NCBI GenBank assembly: GCA_023105745.1 | Contig: JALGQZ010000009.1 | Span: 9,088,937-9,152,936, forward strand | Direction of reading: 5' to 3' | Source of the DNA: Austropuccinia psidii | Taxonomy: Eukaryota > Basidiomycota > Pucciniomycetes > Pucciniales > Sphaerophragmiaceae | Length of the DNA stretch: 64,000 nt | Shown here: positions 12,219 to 22,312 of the stretch, one piece after another | Numbering within the stretch: the first letter of the stretch is position 1 | Layout: every line of letters starts with the position of its first letter | Made by a program: the position numbers and the translations under genes | The notes under the pieces: generated by a model | Database searches by the model: none | Told to the model about the DNA's origin: nothing | What the model saw: only the letters and a program-made list of their open reading frames with translations

Positions 12219-14964
12219 TGTTCCCATTGGGTCCACCAAGCTGTGCTTGTTCCCCTCTCCTTGGCCCTGTCTTCACTCATGTTTTCCATATAGGGGAATT
12301 CATGACATTCTTGCAGGATCAGGGATATGTGGTCCCTGTATATCACTTTGAGGGCACTAGTATGCTTCTCTCTGTGATAGAGTAGTGCATCTATAAGGAA
12401 AAATTCATTATCCTTATAGTACCTCAACCAGGGTTCCTCTAGCTGGCATTCCCGCTCTGGGCTCCTTTACTTCTGTTAAAGGAGTTGTAAAAGTATGCTA
12501 AACATTTTGTGTTTTGCATTGGTCTTCATTACTGAACTGAAGAATTCATTGTGAAGTTCTGAGGAGCTTGCCCCCAATATGAGAGTTTCTGTTCCTTCTG
12601 GTTCAGTGTCCTCACTGTCTGGGGTACCACTTTCTGGTGCTTATTCAGAGAGTCTGAAGTTCTTTCTTCTATCTGTTTCCATGAAATGGATAGGAATCTT
12701 TGAAGCTACTTCAGGGTAAGAAGCTGGGTTGCTTTTGGAATTGTCCAGTGGCCATCTACTGAGTCAATCTGAATTGGTGTGGATTTTGCCTTCTTTTTAT
12801 ATGATGGTCATGCTACCTCTATATTCTTGGATGGCTATTGTCCACCTCAAAATGTGTCTATTTGTAGTATTCATGTTAATTAAAGACTTCAAGGCTGTGC
12901 AGTCTGCGTGGACTTCAAAGACTGCACCCCCCAAATAATAATTGAGTTTTTCTAGAGCCCAGAATAAACATAAGCATTCATTCTGAGTGGCCCCATACCT
13001 AGCCTCTGAATATTTCAGTTTCCTGGAGATGTAACATATTACTCCCTCTCTTGGTTCACCATCCACAATTTTTCTTTGGTGAAGGGATGCTCCTAGGCCT
13101 TGACTACAAGCTGCATCTATATATACCTTTAATGGTAGTTCAAAGTCAGGTAAGATTAGGACGGGTCTATTAGTGAGCTCATGTTTGATCCTCTCATGTG
13201 CATCCCTGCTTTCCTTGATAATTTAAAAAACTACATACTTTGAGAATAATTTGTATAGGCTACTAGTTATGTGGGAAAAGTTTTTGATGTGGTTTCTGTA
13301 GTAGCTAGCAAACCCAAGGAGAGATTGCATCTTTTTGATTTTCTTTGAAACTGATTTTTGCAATACTGCTGCTACTTTGTCTTGATTTATGGCCAGGCTA
13401 AGGCCTTAGAATTCATGTCCTAGTTCCAATAGTTCTTGTTGGCCAAAATTACACTTTTGAAGTGAAATTTTCAGATTAATGGGTGTGAATTTACTTATTA
13501 CTCTGTCTATTTATTGCATATGGTCTTCCCATGTATCTGAGTATGTAATGATATCATCAATATATACCACCAAAAAGCCTTCCAATATCTCTTCTTGAAA
13601 TATTTTATCCATTATCCTTTGGAAATGGGCTGGAGCATTTTTGATGCCAAATGGAATTCTAGTGTACTTATATATGCCCATATGACATATAATCCTGAGT
13701 AGCTTCATGGAGTTTAGTTTAACTCCATTCTGGTGAAAACCTTTCATAAAATTCATTTTGGTTATGTATTTGGCTTTTCCCAGCTTTTCCAGGGCATGAG
13801 GTATCCTTGGTATAGGGTACCTATCAGCTTTTGTGTAGTTATTCAGGGCTCTGGAATCTCCATACAACCTGGATTTTCCCTCATGCCAGTGATAAGGACA
13901 GGAGTGGTGGTTTTCACTATTTCATTGTGTCCTATCTTTCTGATGACATCCATATCTAGGAGCTCATTGATGTTTTTTTCAGTTTCTTTGTTAGTTTCCT
14001 GGTTTTCTGGATATGGAGCTCTTCTGAGAATGGATGAATAAGGACTTTCAACATCTAGATATAATTCTATATCATGGCCTCTAATTTTGCCTAAGGGTGT
14101 TTCACCAACTACCAACTTCTGGTCTATTTTCCTCAGCATTTTCAGTAAACTAAGTTTCTGTTTACTGGTGAGGTTAGTACTGAATTGGATCTCTTTATAT
14201 TTATTTAGTAACTCTTCCAGAGGGTCATGGGTAGATATTTTGTATATATCAAGTAAAAGTTTCTTTTCCTTGTTTTTAACTATGGTAATGTGCCTGTTTT
14301 TACTATTGTAGATGTCAATGCCATACATCCTTTGGTAGTCTGTTCCCAGTAAAAATCCCTTGATGTGGGCATTTTCAAGTACTACAAAATCTGGGTTGAA
14401 ACTGATATTACCTTTCCTATGGGGTATAATTATCTCTTTGATGATGGTCCCAATGGATTTCATCTTTGCTGATGAACTTTTAATGATCTTTGCCTTGTTT
14501 GGCAAGAGCTTTTTCTCCCAATTTGGGAAGTGGTTATCCAGGTAGTCTCTGGCCACTATTAAACAATGTGCACCACTTTCAATGATCAATGGGTGTTGAG
14601 GATTGTCAATACAAACAGTCATGATTGTGGCTGTCCCATGTATATAGGCCATTAATTTAGCTGGTGTGACTAGAAAGGTCTGTAAATCTTGTGTGTGTCT
14701 ACACAAGTTTTTTGTTTTCATTATCCTGTGGGATTCCTGAATTTAACAATATATACTTAATTTCTGGTTCTGTTTCCTCTTGGTACTCCACCAGAAATTC
14801 TTCTGTTGGGTCTTGGTCATCATCAGAATGTTCTCTGATGGCATCACCCATAGTGTCTGAGTCAGAATCTTCTGCTGGGGATTCCTCCTCTGGGACTTGC
14901 TCAATGGAATGAAGTTTTTTCTTTTCCTGTGGACAGTTGTTAGCATAGTGGTCTGTTTACCCAC
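12219..14964 (-). pseudogene. pol: G1b pol, protease to integrase zinc finger (broken)
   Basis: In minus-strand order: protease with L-I-I-E-S-G-A-H, where the catalytic Asp of D-S-G is replaced by Glu (within 14721-13843); RT N-terminus in the same frame; RT core with V-V-Y-I-D-D-I-I and the A-P-A-H-F-Q-R segment (13867-13511); RNase H with R-Y-G-A-T-Q-N-E and the D-C-T-A-L-K-S segment (13066-12797); and the integrase zinc-binding region with H-R-E-K-H and H-E-F-P-Y (12427-12200). The aligned G1a protein is continuous across these pieces, so the frame changes here are damage. A stop at 14743-14745 interrupts the protease leader. It was a gag-pol polyprotein for reverse transcription and integration and is now inactive. 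Confidence 0.92.
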
Positions 14965-15245
14965 AATTGTGACAAGTGTTTTTCTTCTTTATCACTTCTG
15001 CCACTCTTTCTTTGGGTTTTTCTTTGAAGTCCACCCTGAATTATTGTTTCTCTTTGAAACTACTGCTTTCATATTGGGAATATTTCCCTATGTTTGTTCT
15101 TTTTCGTACATCTTGTAAGTTATTTGCAATGTCACCTAGAGTTCAACTCTGGTTGCATGCTCTAGTTTTCCTGGAATTTGTGTTAGGAGTTTGTGATTTG
15201 TCATTTGAATGTTCATTTGAGGATCAATGGCTTTAAGCTGTTTTG
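14900..15245 (-). pseudogene. gag: G1b gag C-terminus with broken CCHC zinc knuckle
   Basis: The minus-strand frame reads Q-L-K-A-I-D-P-Q-M-N-I-Q and then the nucleocapsid, with C-H-N-C-G followed by a TAA at 14957-14959 where G1a has a Ser codon, so the CCHC finger is cut. Just upstream, the arginine codon AGA in K-E-R-V-A-E stands where G1a has TGA. This shows that the G1a stop at 51766 is a private mutation. The 5' part of gag continues beyond the nested LTR, from 17235. Confidence 0.88.
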
Positions 15246-17234
15246 TGTAAGGTTTGACTATGAAACAATAAGTAAAAATTACTAATTTTTTACTTATTGT
15301 ACTCTGAATGTCCTTATAAATAAAATAAATAAGATAAAAATAATTACAACAATAAAGTATTATTATAATCATTGTGTGAAGTTTATTCATATTATTAAAT
15401 AAATATAATAATATAATTTATATGATAAAAATAATATAGTAAATAAATATATTGATATACAATGATTAATATATTTAAAAGCACTTTATTATTGTTACCA
15501 ACAAATAAGAAAGGTGTAAAAAATTGTTTTTATGAATGAAAAACAATTAATAACAATAATATTACTAATATTAAAGTTATATATTAATATAAATACTATT
15601 TATATTAATATTAGAATTGATAAAAAGTAATAATAGAGAGAAATTATTATAAAAGAGGAAATAACCTACTTTTAACACATAATATAATATGTTTGAAAGA
15701 TTTCACGCCAAAATAATGTAAATAGAATTTATACAAACTGTATTTACAAATAAAAATAGAGAAATTACAAATATTTTTTGATCTTTACGTGAAAATTGAT
15801 TTAAAAAGATTTTTAAACAAAAACAGTTAAATAATTCATGTAATCGAGTCAAGATTAATTATTATAATAAGGATGATCTTTGGCCTTTGATAATATAATA
15901 GTTTTATATATAAAGAATAAAGAAATTACCTTTTTGATTTAATTATTTTAGTTTTTTGATGTGTCTGAGGGGAAAATAGAGCAATAAGAGATCTATTTAT
16001 AGTAAATACCTCCCTCTTAGAGTCCAGTAGGCTTCTAGTAAACGTGTACTGATTGTATCTACTAGAAATGATCAGTACTTTAAGGCTTAATGAGGATTAC
16101 ATCACAATCAAACCATCTTATCTCATTATCATGCCATTATTTAGAGTTATCACTATAACTCTAAGTTTGATGACGTCAAAGGCTTGAAAGAACCCCAAAT
16201 TTTGTGAATTTTATTAGTTTTAATCATAAAATAATATTATTCACCAATTCTATTACTCATATGACTGTTAAACTTAATATAAGATTACAGTGAGTGATCA
16301 TAATTGATCAACATTAAGCTCAAACTTTGATCCTTAATAACTTTCAAGTTTTACACGCTACAGCAATTCAGAGAGTGAATTCTGATAGCTTGGAATTTCC
16401 TTATTAAAATTCCAAGAGAGTTTCATTACATCATCAAAACTCTATTTTTGATGATTTTTCTTGTAGCTCACTCATCTTTTCTGTCAAAACTCATTATTTT
16501 AAGCTTCAAACCATGATTTCAGGGGGTAATACCTTGAATATTATGATAAAAAAAAAGTCATTCTTCACGTATGAACCAGTAGAGTATGACTGTCTACTTT
16601 GTTTCAATCTTGGACCACTTTCACAACAAAGTGGTCAACAGCTCTATTGATTTTAATCAATAATCCATTACAGGTTTTAACCTTGTTCATAACTTTTGAA
16701 ATAAAGTTCATATCTAAGCCCTTAAAGTAATTAAGTGGTGATTTTATTTTTGGTCTATCTTTCTATCTTATATATTTCAAGAGATATTAGCTAAAAACCA
16801 TGAATATATGCATTGACAAAAAAAGTGCATATATTCAGCTTAATTCCTTAAGTATTAACTTTGTAGATTAGCTTCATAATGGTTTTATGTGTGAAATTTA
16901 TAGGGAATCCAATTGTACAATTTATTTTACATGTTTTTTCATTGGTTTCTGAAATAATTAATGCTTTATGTTTTCTATAAGGTATTATGAGTTATAACTC
17001 ATTAAATATTGACTTTACAGATATGCCATAAAAATGGTATATGTGTATTTTACCATGGGAAATCCAATGGTGTAATTTATATCACATGTTTACTCATGGG
17101 TTCTAAGGTAATTCAAGTTTCATGCTTATTTATAGCAGTTTTGTAATTTTAAGATAATTATTTTTAAAGATATAATTATTTCAAATATTTTTTGTGACCT
17201 TTTTGGGTATGTGGTCATATCTCAAAGGTTCACA
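15246..17234 (-). mobile_element. B-family solo LTR (B2) nested in G1b gag
   Basis: It reads TGTAAGGTTTGACTATG at the low end and CTCAAAGGTTCACA at the high end, the inverse of B1. TTTTG flanks it on both sides (15241-15245 and 17235-17239). With one TTTTG and the LTR removed, the host gag reads L-R-Q-S-K-Q-L-K-A in one frame, matching G1a. Length is 1989 bases. It has the TATA box (15993-16001, minus) and the terminal hairpin (15266-15299). No coding is seen. Confidence 0.96.
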
Positions 17235-19170
17235 TTTTGACTGTCTAAGACACCACTAATATGGATCTTTATCAACAGAGTACTTGTCATTATCAAATAA
17301 CATGGTATTTTGCCATATACAAGTACAATTTCTTTACCTTTGGATTATTTTACTCTTAAACAATGGCCAGTTGCTTCTGCCATGGATTTATTTTCTTTCT
17401 GTGTACCAAATACTAGCATGTACTTTGAGTTCTGTTTTTAGTCTAGAATTAATCCAGTAATCCGGTATGCTGGGTATATAAATTAAGAGTCCATCAATAT
17501 AATAAATGAGTTCCATATGATCATATTCCCCTATGCCAGAGAATTTGGGCCAGATTGTGGCCTCTGGAAGCTGCTTAAATGCTTCCTTTTCAGAATAGGA
17601 AATGTTATCTCTATCTTGGTATTTTGTTTGAGACCTTGCCTTATTCTCCAACAGGGCATCCAGTTTGATGTCTTCTTGGTGGTATGGATTATCCAAAACA
17701 TGGCCTTGTGGTTGGGGCTTCATGTTTTGGTAGACATTAAGAAATTTGTTTATGTCTTGATCCATACAATCCCTGTCCCTCTTGCAGTGGTGTTTCTCTT
17801 CAAAGATTTGATTTAGTCATTTATTGGTTTCTTCAAAGGCTTTGCTCAATTTTGCACAGCTCTCTTGGATGGCTTTTATTGTAGCCTCTTGTAAGGTTGT
17901 AAATTTTTGCAACCTTTCATTGCATCTTTCAAGGTCATAAAACATCTCTTGAGTTTACACTGGAAATTGGGAAATCTGTAACCAAACTTGATCACTGTTT
18001 ATGTTACTCTCAGGTGTAACAACATTGTGTTCATTCTGAGTTGGGGTAATATTTCTATTACTAGGGCTACTGATTAAAGAACTATTGCCAACTATTTATG
18101 GCTCTTGTGTACTTCTTTCAATAAGTCCAACAGCTTCTGGATCATTGGGTCTGACTCTCTCTGCCTTTGGCTGAAAGAAGCCTTGTTTTTCCCCTCTGTA
18201 TCATTGTATTTTCCTGGAAACTACCTGGGATTGTGAAGAATGGTGACTCTTGGCCACTGATCTTCTGGTTCCTGAATGGTGTGAAACCACTGTAGAGTTG
18301 GGATGGTCTACTCCTTGTGATCCTGAAAGAATCAGAGTAGGCCCTGTCTGGTTCAACTGTTATTCTGTAGCTTGGATAGTGGCTTGATTCTAACTTATCC
18401 TGGTTGCCCTCTCCTCCAGGAGTATGAACTTCCTGGTGGGATTCCATCCTTTGGTAATTACCATAATATCTTTGAAGGGTATCTCTTTGAGATATATATT
18501 CTGGCAACTTGCTCCAAGTTCTTCCCAGTGTGATGCTAGGTTGAACTTTTTATTTTCCATTCTCTATTGGAATAGATCTTTGAGAAGTTAGTGGAGCTGA
18601 AGAGCTTGATCCATATACTTTCAGTCCTCTGCTTTGAGGTTTCTGTTGAATTGGAAGGTGAATGGCAGAGTGAGTATGATTTCCCTCAGTGTCTTAACAT
18701 CCACCACTGTGTCCAAGGTGTCCTGTTCCTGGTCTTCTGGTTCTGAACAGGCGTTGTATGTCCCCTGGCTGATTCCTTGGGATTACAAGGTTCCTGAGGT
18801 GTACAGGGGACATGTCAGTGTTTGCAAGCAGTCCAAAACTCTATGTTATCAGGGTATTTACCTTTGACTTTTTCTTGTAAATATTTGTTTTCTATAGCTT
18901 TGGGAAATTTGCCTTTAGAAGTTACAAATGGGTTAATTACTGTAATCTTCCCTGTAAACATTATCAAGATTGGTTTACCTTGTATTGAGGAAGGGCTTCA
19001 TGGTTTTCTACTTCTCTGAGGGGAAATTGGTGTCCAATTGTTGGTGGTAATGCAGCCTTCACTATGCCTTTTTCCTTTACCCTTGATGCCTTCCTTTTAT
19101 GAAGGTATCACTGGTGTAATGCCTTGTGATTGGTTTTCAAGTGGTATGAAGTTCTCTTCTACTTAATCAA
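17235..19170 (-). pseudogene. gag: G1b leader ORF and gag N-terminal half (broken)
   Basis: Two overlapping frames are recognisable. The gag frame includes 17765-17388 (L-D-Q-D-I-N-K-F-L-N-V-Y type, capsid start W-P-K-F-S-G-I-G-E-Y-D-H-M-E-L) and 18507-18142 (S-H-Y-P-S-Y-R, D-R-A-Y-S-D-S-F-R). The second frame, the spliced leader ORF, shows T-L-D-T-V-V-D, F-Q-F-N-R-N-L-K and T-G-P-T-L-I in the same stretch. Exon 1 of the leader ORF lies near 19170-18862 (E-N-F-I-P-L-E-N-Q-S-Q). Several stops are present in both frames. The layout mirrors G1a exactly. Confidence 0.85.
18794..18861 (-). other. Conserved 68-base intron in G1b leader
   Basis: On the minus strand it runs GTAAATACC...CACTGAC...CACCTCAG. 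The donor, the branch site CTGAC and the acceptor are all good fungal signals. It has exactly the same length and position as the intron at 49906-49973, and it contains the same ATG (ATGTCCCC), which opens the gag frame. Confidence 0.82.
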
Positions 19171-19740
19171 AGGAAATGAGGGCTTATTTCAGTTAAGACG
19201 TCTTAAAGTGCTGTTTTCTCGTCTAAAAATGGATTCTGGGAAATATATTTCTATATTATGTCCTAGTATTATGAATTTTTAATTGAAAGTATCAATTACA
19301 CACCAAAAATACTGTTTTGTGTATTTCTGGTGTACAGTTTGTATACCAGTATCTCACATATTAACTTGAAATTAACAAGTGGTTCTTTAATTGATAATTA
19401 AATCTACCAATATGTCCAACCACACCTCTGACACTTTTATTTGCAGTAGAGAGGGTTTCTTTTCAATTAAAAAGGAATTTTATTAAGGTTTTTAAGTGGT
19501 TTGATATTAAAAAAACACCCAAAATAGTCTTTGTGGTGATTAAATTATAATCAAACCATGTGAAAAGAAACAAAAAACACAGTGGTATATGGTTGTATAC
19601 CACTTAAAGAAATTTAACAATATATGATATATAGTATGTTATTATTTTTTTATTTATTTAACACCTAAAAATAATAAAGAAATGATTAAATAAAAAAAAT
19701 AAAAAACTCCCTTTTTACGTGAAAATAGTGCAAAAACCCA

Positions 19741-19752
19741 GCCAGGCCCCCA
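19741..19752 (-). other. Primer binding site of G1b
   Basis: On the minus strand TGGGGGCCTGGC lies three bases inside the 5' LTR end, the same sequence and spacing as in G1a (49006-49017). It starts with TGG, as expected for pairing to a tRNA 3' CCA. I cannot name the tRNA. Confidence 0.65.
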
Positions 19753-19755
19753 AAC

Positions 19756-20533
19756 CTTCAGGTGGAGTCTATGATGAAGTAGTAATATAGGTTTATACAA
19801 CTTTAAATCTGACTTTGAAACAGGTATTTTAAGTTTAAAAAGGTCTATAAGTGATAATTAAAGGGCTTTACTAGAGGGAATAGTTGTGGTGAGCATTGCT
19901 GCAAGCCCTGGGTGAAGTATTTATCTGTTGAGTTACAATAATTAAGATTATAATTATACCTGGTTATTTTCCAAGATTATAACTGTTTTGGAAAAATTTA
20001 CTACATAGGAATTCAAGACCAGGATGGGGATTCCTCTTTTGGGCAGAGAAAGAGTGCTTTTTATCCTGAAATTGGGTGGAAAGGTCCTCTAAACCACTTC
20101 ACTTGGAGGAAGTGAAGATTTTTCACTTCAGAGTACTGGCTTGTGGCTTTCAAAAGGCCTGTAGACTCTGTATTGGGATCAGATGTGGTTTTGAAAACAC
20201 ATCTGAGTAGCTTTCCCCAATACATGGTGAAAATGTTCATCTGGGGACCACACAGCCCTCTTCTGATGTGTATGAGACATAGAATTCTGTACAGAACCTG
20301 TATGGGACCCGGGTATTGACTGAGCTATGAGGTACTGAAGTATAAACAAGCTTCTTTGTCTATTTGACACCCCAGAATCATAGTTATGGCATGTTATGCC
20401 ACAGTAAAGGTGTATTGGCCAAGCTGTGGGATTTTGACCTTAAAACTGCTATAGCTTTGTCTGTTTTTGGGGTATTGAGCTCAAAGTTGGTTCATTATGT
20501 AGCCCTGGGTGAGATCTACAAATTGGTACCCCA
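19756..20533 (-). mobile_element. 5' LTR of G1b, truncated
   Basis: Its 3' part matches the G1 LTRs (hairpin at 20166-20225), with the end near 19756 reading TAGACTCCACCTGAAG. Its 5' part stops at GGTACCCCA, where the E-family LTR end TGTCACAGGGG starts at 20534. The missing 640 bases or so are not seen on the other side within the window. Confidence 0.88.
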
Positions 20534-21223
20534 TGTCACAGGGGCTCTTCTGAGTGAAGAGTGCCTGGCACCTACTTATGGAGGGCTCAAGAAATGGTAA
20601 ATTGGAAAATACACTTAAGAGTGTAATAAGATGAAATTACTAAATAAAGAAATATAGGAAAGTGGAAAAAAAAAGTGAGAAATACAAGAGACAACCCCAA
20701 ACAAGTCCAAGTCTACTGTTTCAACCTGTTAGAATGGAAAGAGAAGGGTTAATAAGGATATGGCCACCCAACTCATACTGTACAGGCAAAGAAAGCAAAA
20801 CGTAAAGAGTGACTTGAAATAAAATAAATATAATACCTAAAATAAGGATAAGAATATTTATAACATAATAAATAAACTAAATTAATTAACTGGGGAAAAG
20901 TCCCCAGGGGGGAGAAAGAAAGGCTGGTGGTATATGTGATAATCACCAGCCCTGATCCAGACAGAGAATTTTCATGAGAATGATTGATGATTCAATTTAG
21001 TCTCACCAATACAGGATATGTACAAGAGGTGTGGTGGTCTTGGGTGATCATACAGTTTCAGGATGGTGTACCCAACCTGTATTGATGAACCAGACTGTAT
21101 GCATGTTTCAGCAAGGAAAATTTCTGGAAATTAATGCTGATAAAAACAGTGGATTTGCTGGTTTTGAGGTGTTTGGGTGGCTGTAAGTATGAATACCCTT
21201 ACCCCTGGATAGTGGTTGTTACA
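20534..21223 (-). mobile_element. E-family chromovirus 3' LTR
   Basis: The ends are TGTCACAGGGGCTC and GGTTGTTACA. On the minus strand the sequence just before the LTR (21240-21224) reads TTTCAAGAGGGGGATAC, a good polypurine tract, so this is the 3' LTR of a minus-strand element whose body would lie to the right. No pol is recognisable there. It is inserted in the G1b 5' LTR. The copy at 3394-4200 and the plus-strand LTR at 45317-46840 are relatives. Confidence 0.82.
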
Positions 21224-21236
21224 GTATCCCCCTCTT

Positions 21237-21640
21237 GAAACTGGTGGTCTCCTGAACACCATAATACCCTTCCACTGTTGGGTGCACCAGGGAAAATGTC
21301 ATGTCAATTGGTGGCAATCAAATTCATGTCAAGCAAATGTCAATAAGGATAAAAGTCAAGCTCACGTCAAACAAAAATCAAGCAAATGTTGAGCGCACGT
21401 CACACTCTGGTCTTACACCAAATCCTGTGACATCCACCAACATTGGTTCTTCTGTGCCTTTAACTGAAATTCCTCACCATCTGAAGGTTGGTATAAATTA
21501 CACAAGACCCAACTGTTTCCACACAAACCTCAAAGAGGTCCTTCAGCCAGTATTGATGTAGGGAAGGGGTGTGTGACTTCCCAGGTCATCTATGAATGGA
21601 CTCTGCCTTAGCAGGATTGACATTTTGTGGGTGACACTGG
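21237..21640. other. E-element internal remnant, no gene recognised
   Basis: The sequence contains short repeated CATGTCAA / CACGTCA motifs near 21300-21410. No protein domain is visible on either strand. The plus-strand frame 21301-21561 is Thr/Asn-rich and unsupported. Confidence 0.4.
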
Positions 21641-21649
21641 TGGAGCACG

Positions 21650-22020
21650 CCACTCAATACTGCGGGTGCAGGTGTGTGTGTGTGTGACGCACACACCAAG
21701 GCAAATGATGTGCCATCCTAATCTTTTGTGGCCATGAATCAGTGCAGCATGAGCAGGTGACATGGTTGGAGCCTGCCACACAATGCAGCAGGTGCATGGG
21801 TGTGACACATGCACACAAAGGCAATGCATGTGAGGGCCTAATGTCAAGTGGCAGCAACCATTTGTGGGTGACACATGTGGAACCCCTTGCGGAGGGTGCA
21901 GTGGAATGTGCATGTGTGGGTGCTTTTTCAGTGGCATGTGTGTGTGCAGGTGCATGTGCAGTGGCAGCTGTGGTTGTGTGTGCGTAAGTGTGAGACATGT
22001 GCAAGAAGGCAAGAGCATGT
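21650..22020. repeat. TG-rich degenerate minisatellite
   Basis: Degenerate GTGCATGTG / GTGTGAC units repeat through the interval, with islands of GTGGCAGCAACC-like sequence. The simple composition keeps several frames open on both strands (His/Cys-rich on the minus strand), which explains the overlapping long frames at 21608-22124. I do not call a protein here. Confidence 0.7.
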
Positions 22021-22312
22021 GCAGATGTAAGTTTTTGAAACCTACCTGCACAAAGCACTCATTAGGGCATGTGCCCAACTCCATGCACCTTACAAACATC
22101 CAAACTCTCATGGAGGCAATCTAATGCTGAGGCCCACTTGGATGATGGGCCTATTCCCCTCCCAACATGATGATGGTGCAATTGTGTCATTTCAGATCCT
22201 GTGATATGTGAGTGTGTGGGTCATTTGATAATTGCAATTGGCTTATTCACATCATCTGCAATGTAAAAATAGTAATTTCTTTGTGGCCATGTGCAAAAAT
22301 GGGCTTTTCTTG

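Larger units (their letters stand above)
8115..20533 (-). mobile_element. Ty3/gypsy chromovirus G1b, degraded
   Basis: This is a minus-strand relative of the element at 47566-57214. In order on its own strand it holds a partial 5' LTR (20533-19756), PBS, an intron-bearing leader ORF, gag, pol (protease, RT, RNase H, integrase, chromodomain), PPT and a 3' LTR (9530-8115). Two foreign LTRs sit inside it, at 15246-17234 and 10784-12218. Removing these and their duplications leaves about 9.0 kb, which fits the 9.65 kb sister element once the missing part of the 5' LTR is added. Many stop codons and frameshifts make it inactive. Confidence 0.93.

Noticed and set aside
21608..22124. Long His/Cys-rich overlapping frames as a metal-binding protein gene
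   Set aside because: The interval is a TG-rich degenerate minisatellite. Several frames on both strands are open because of composition.
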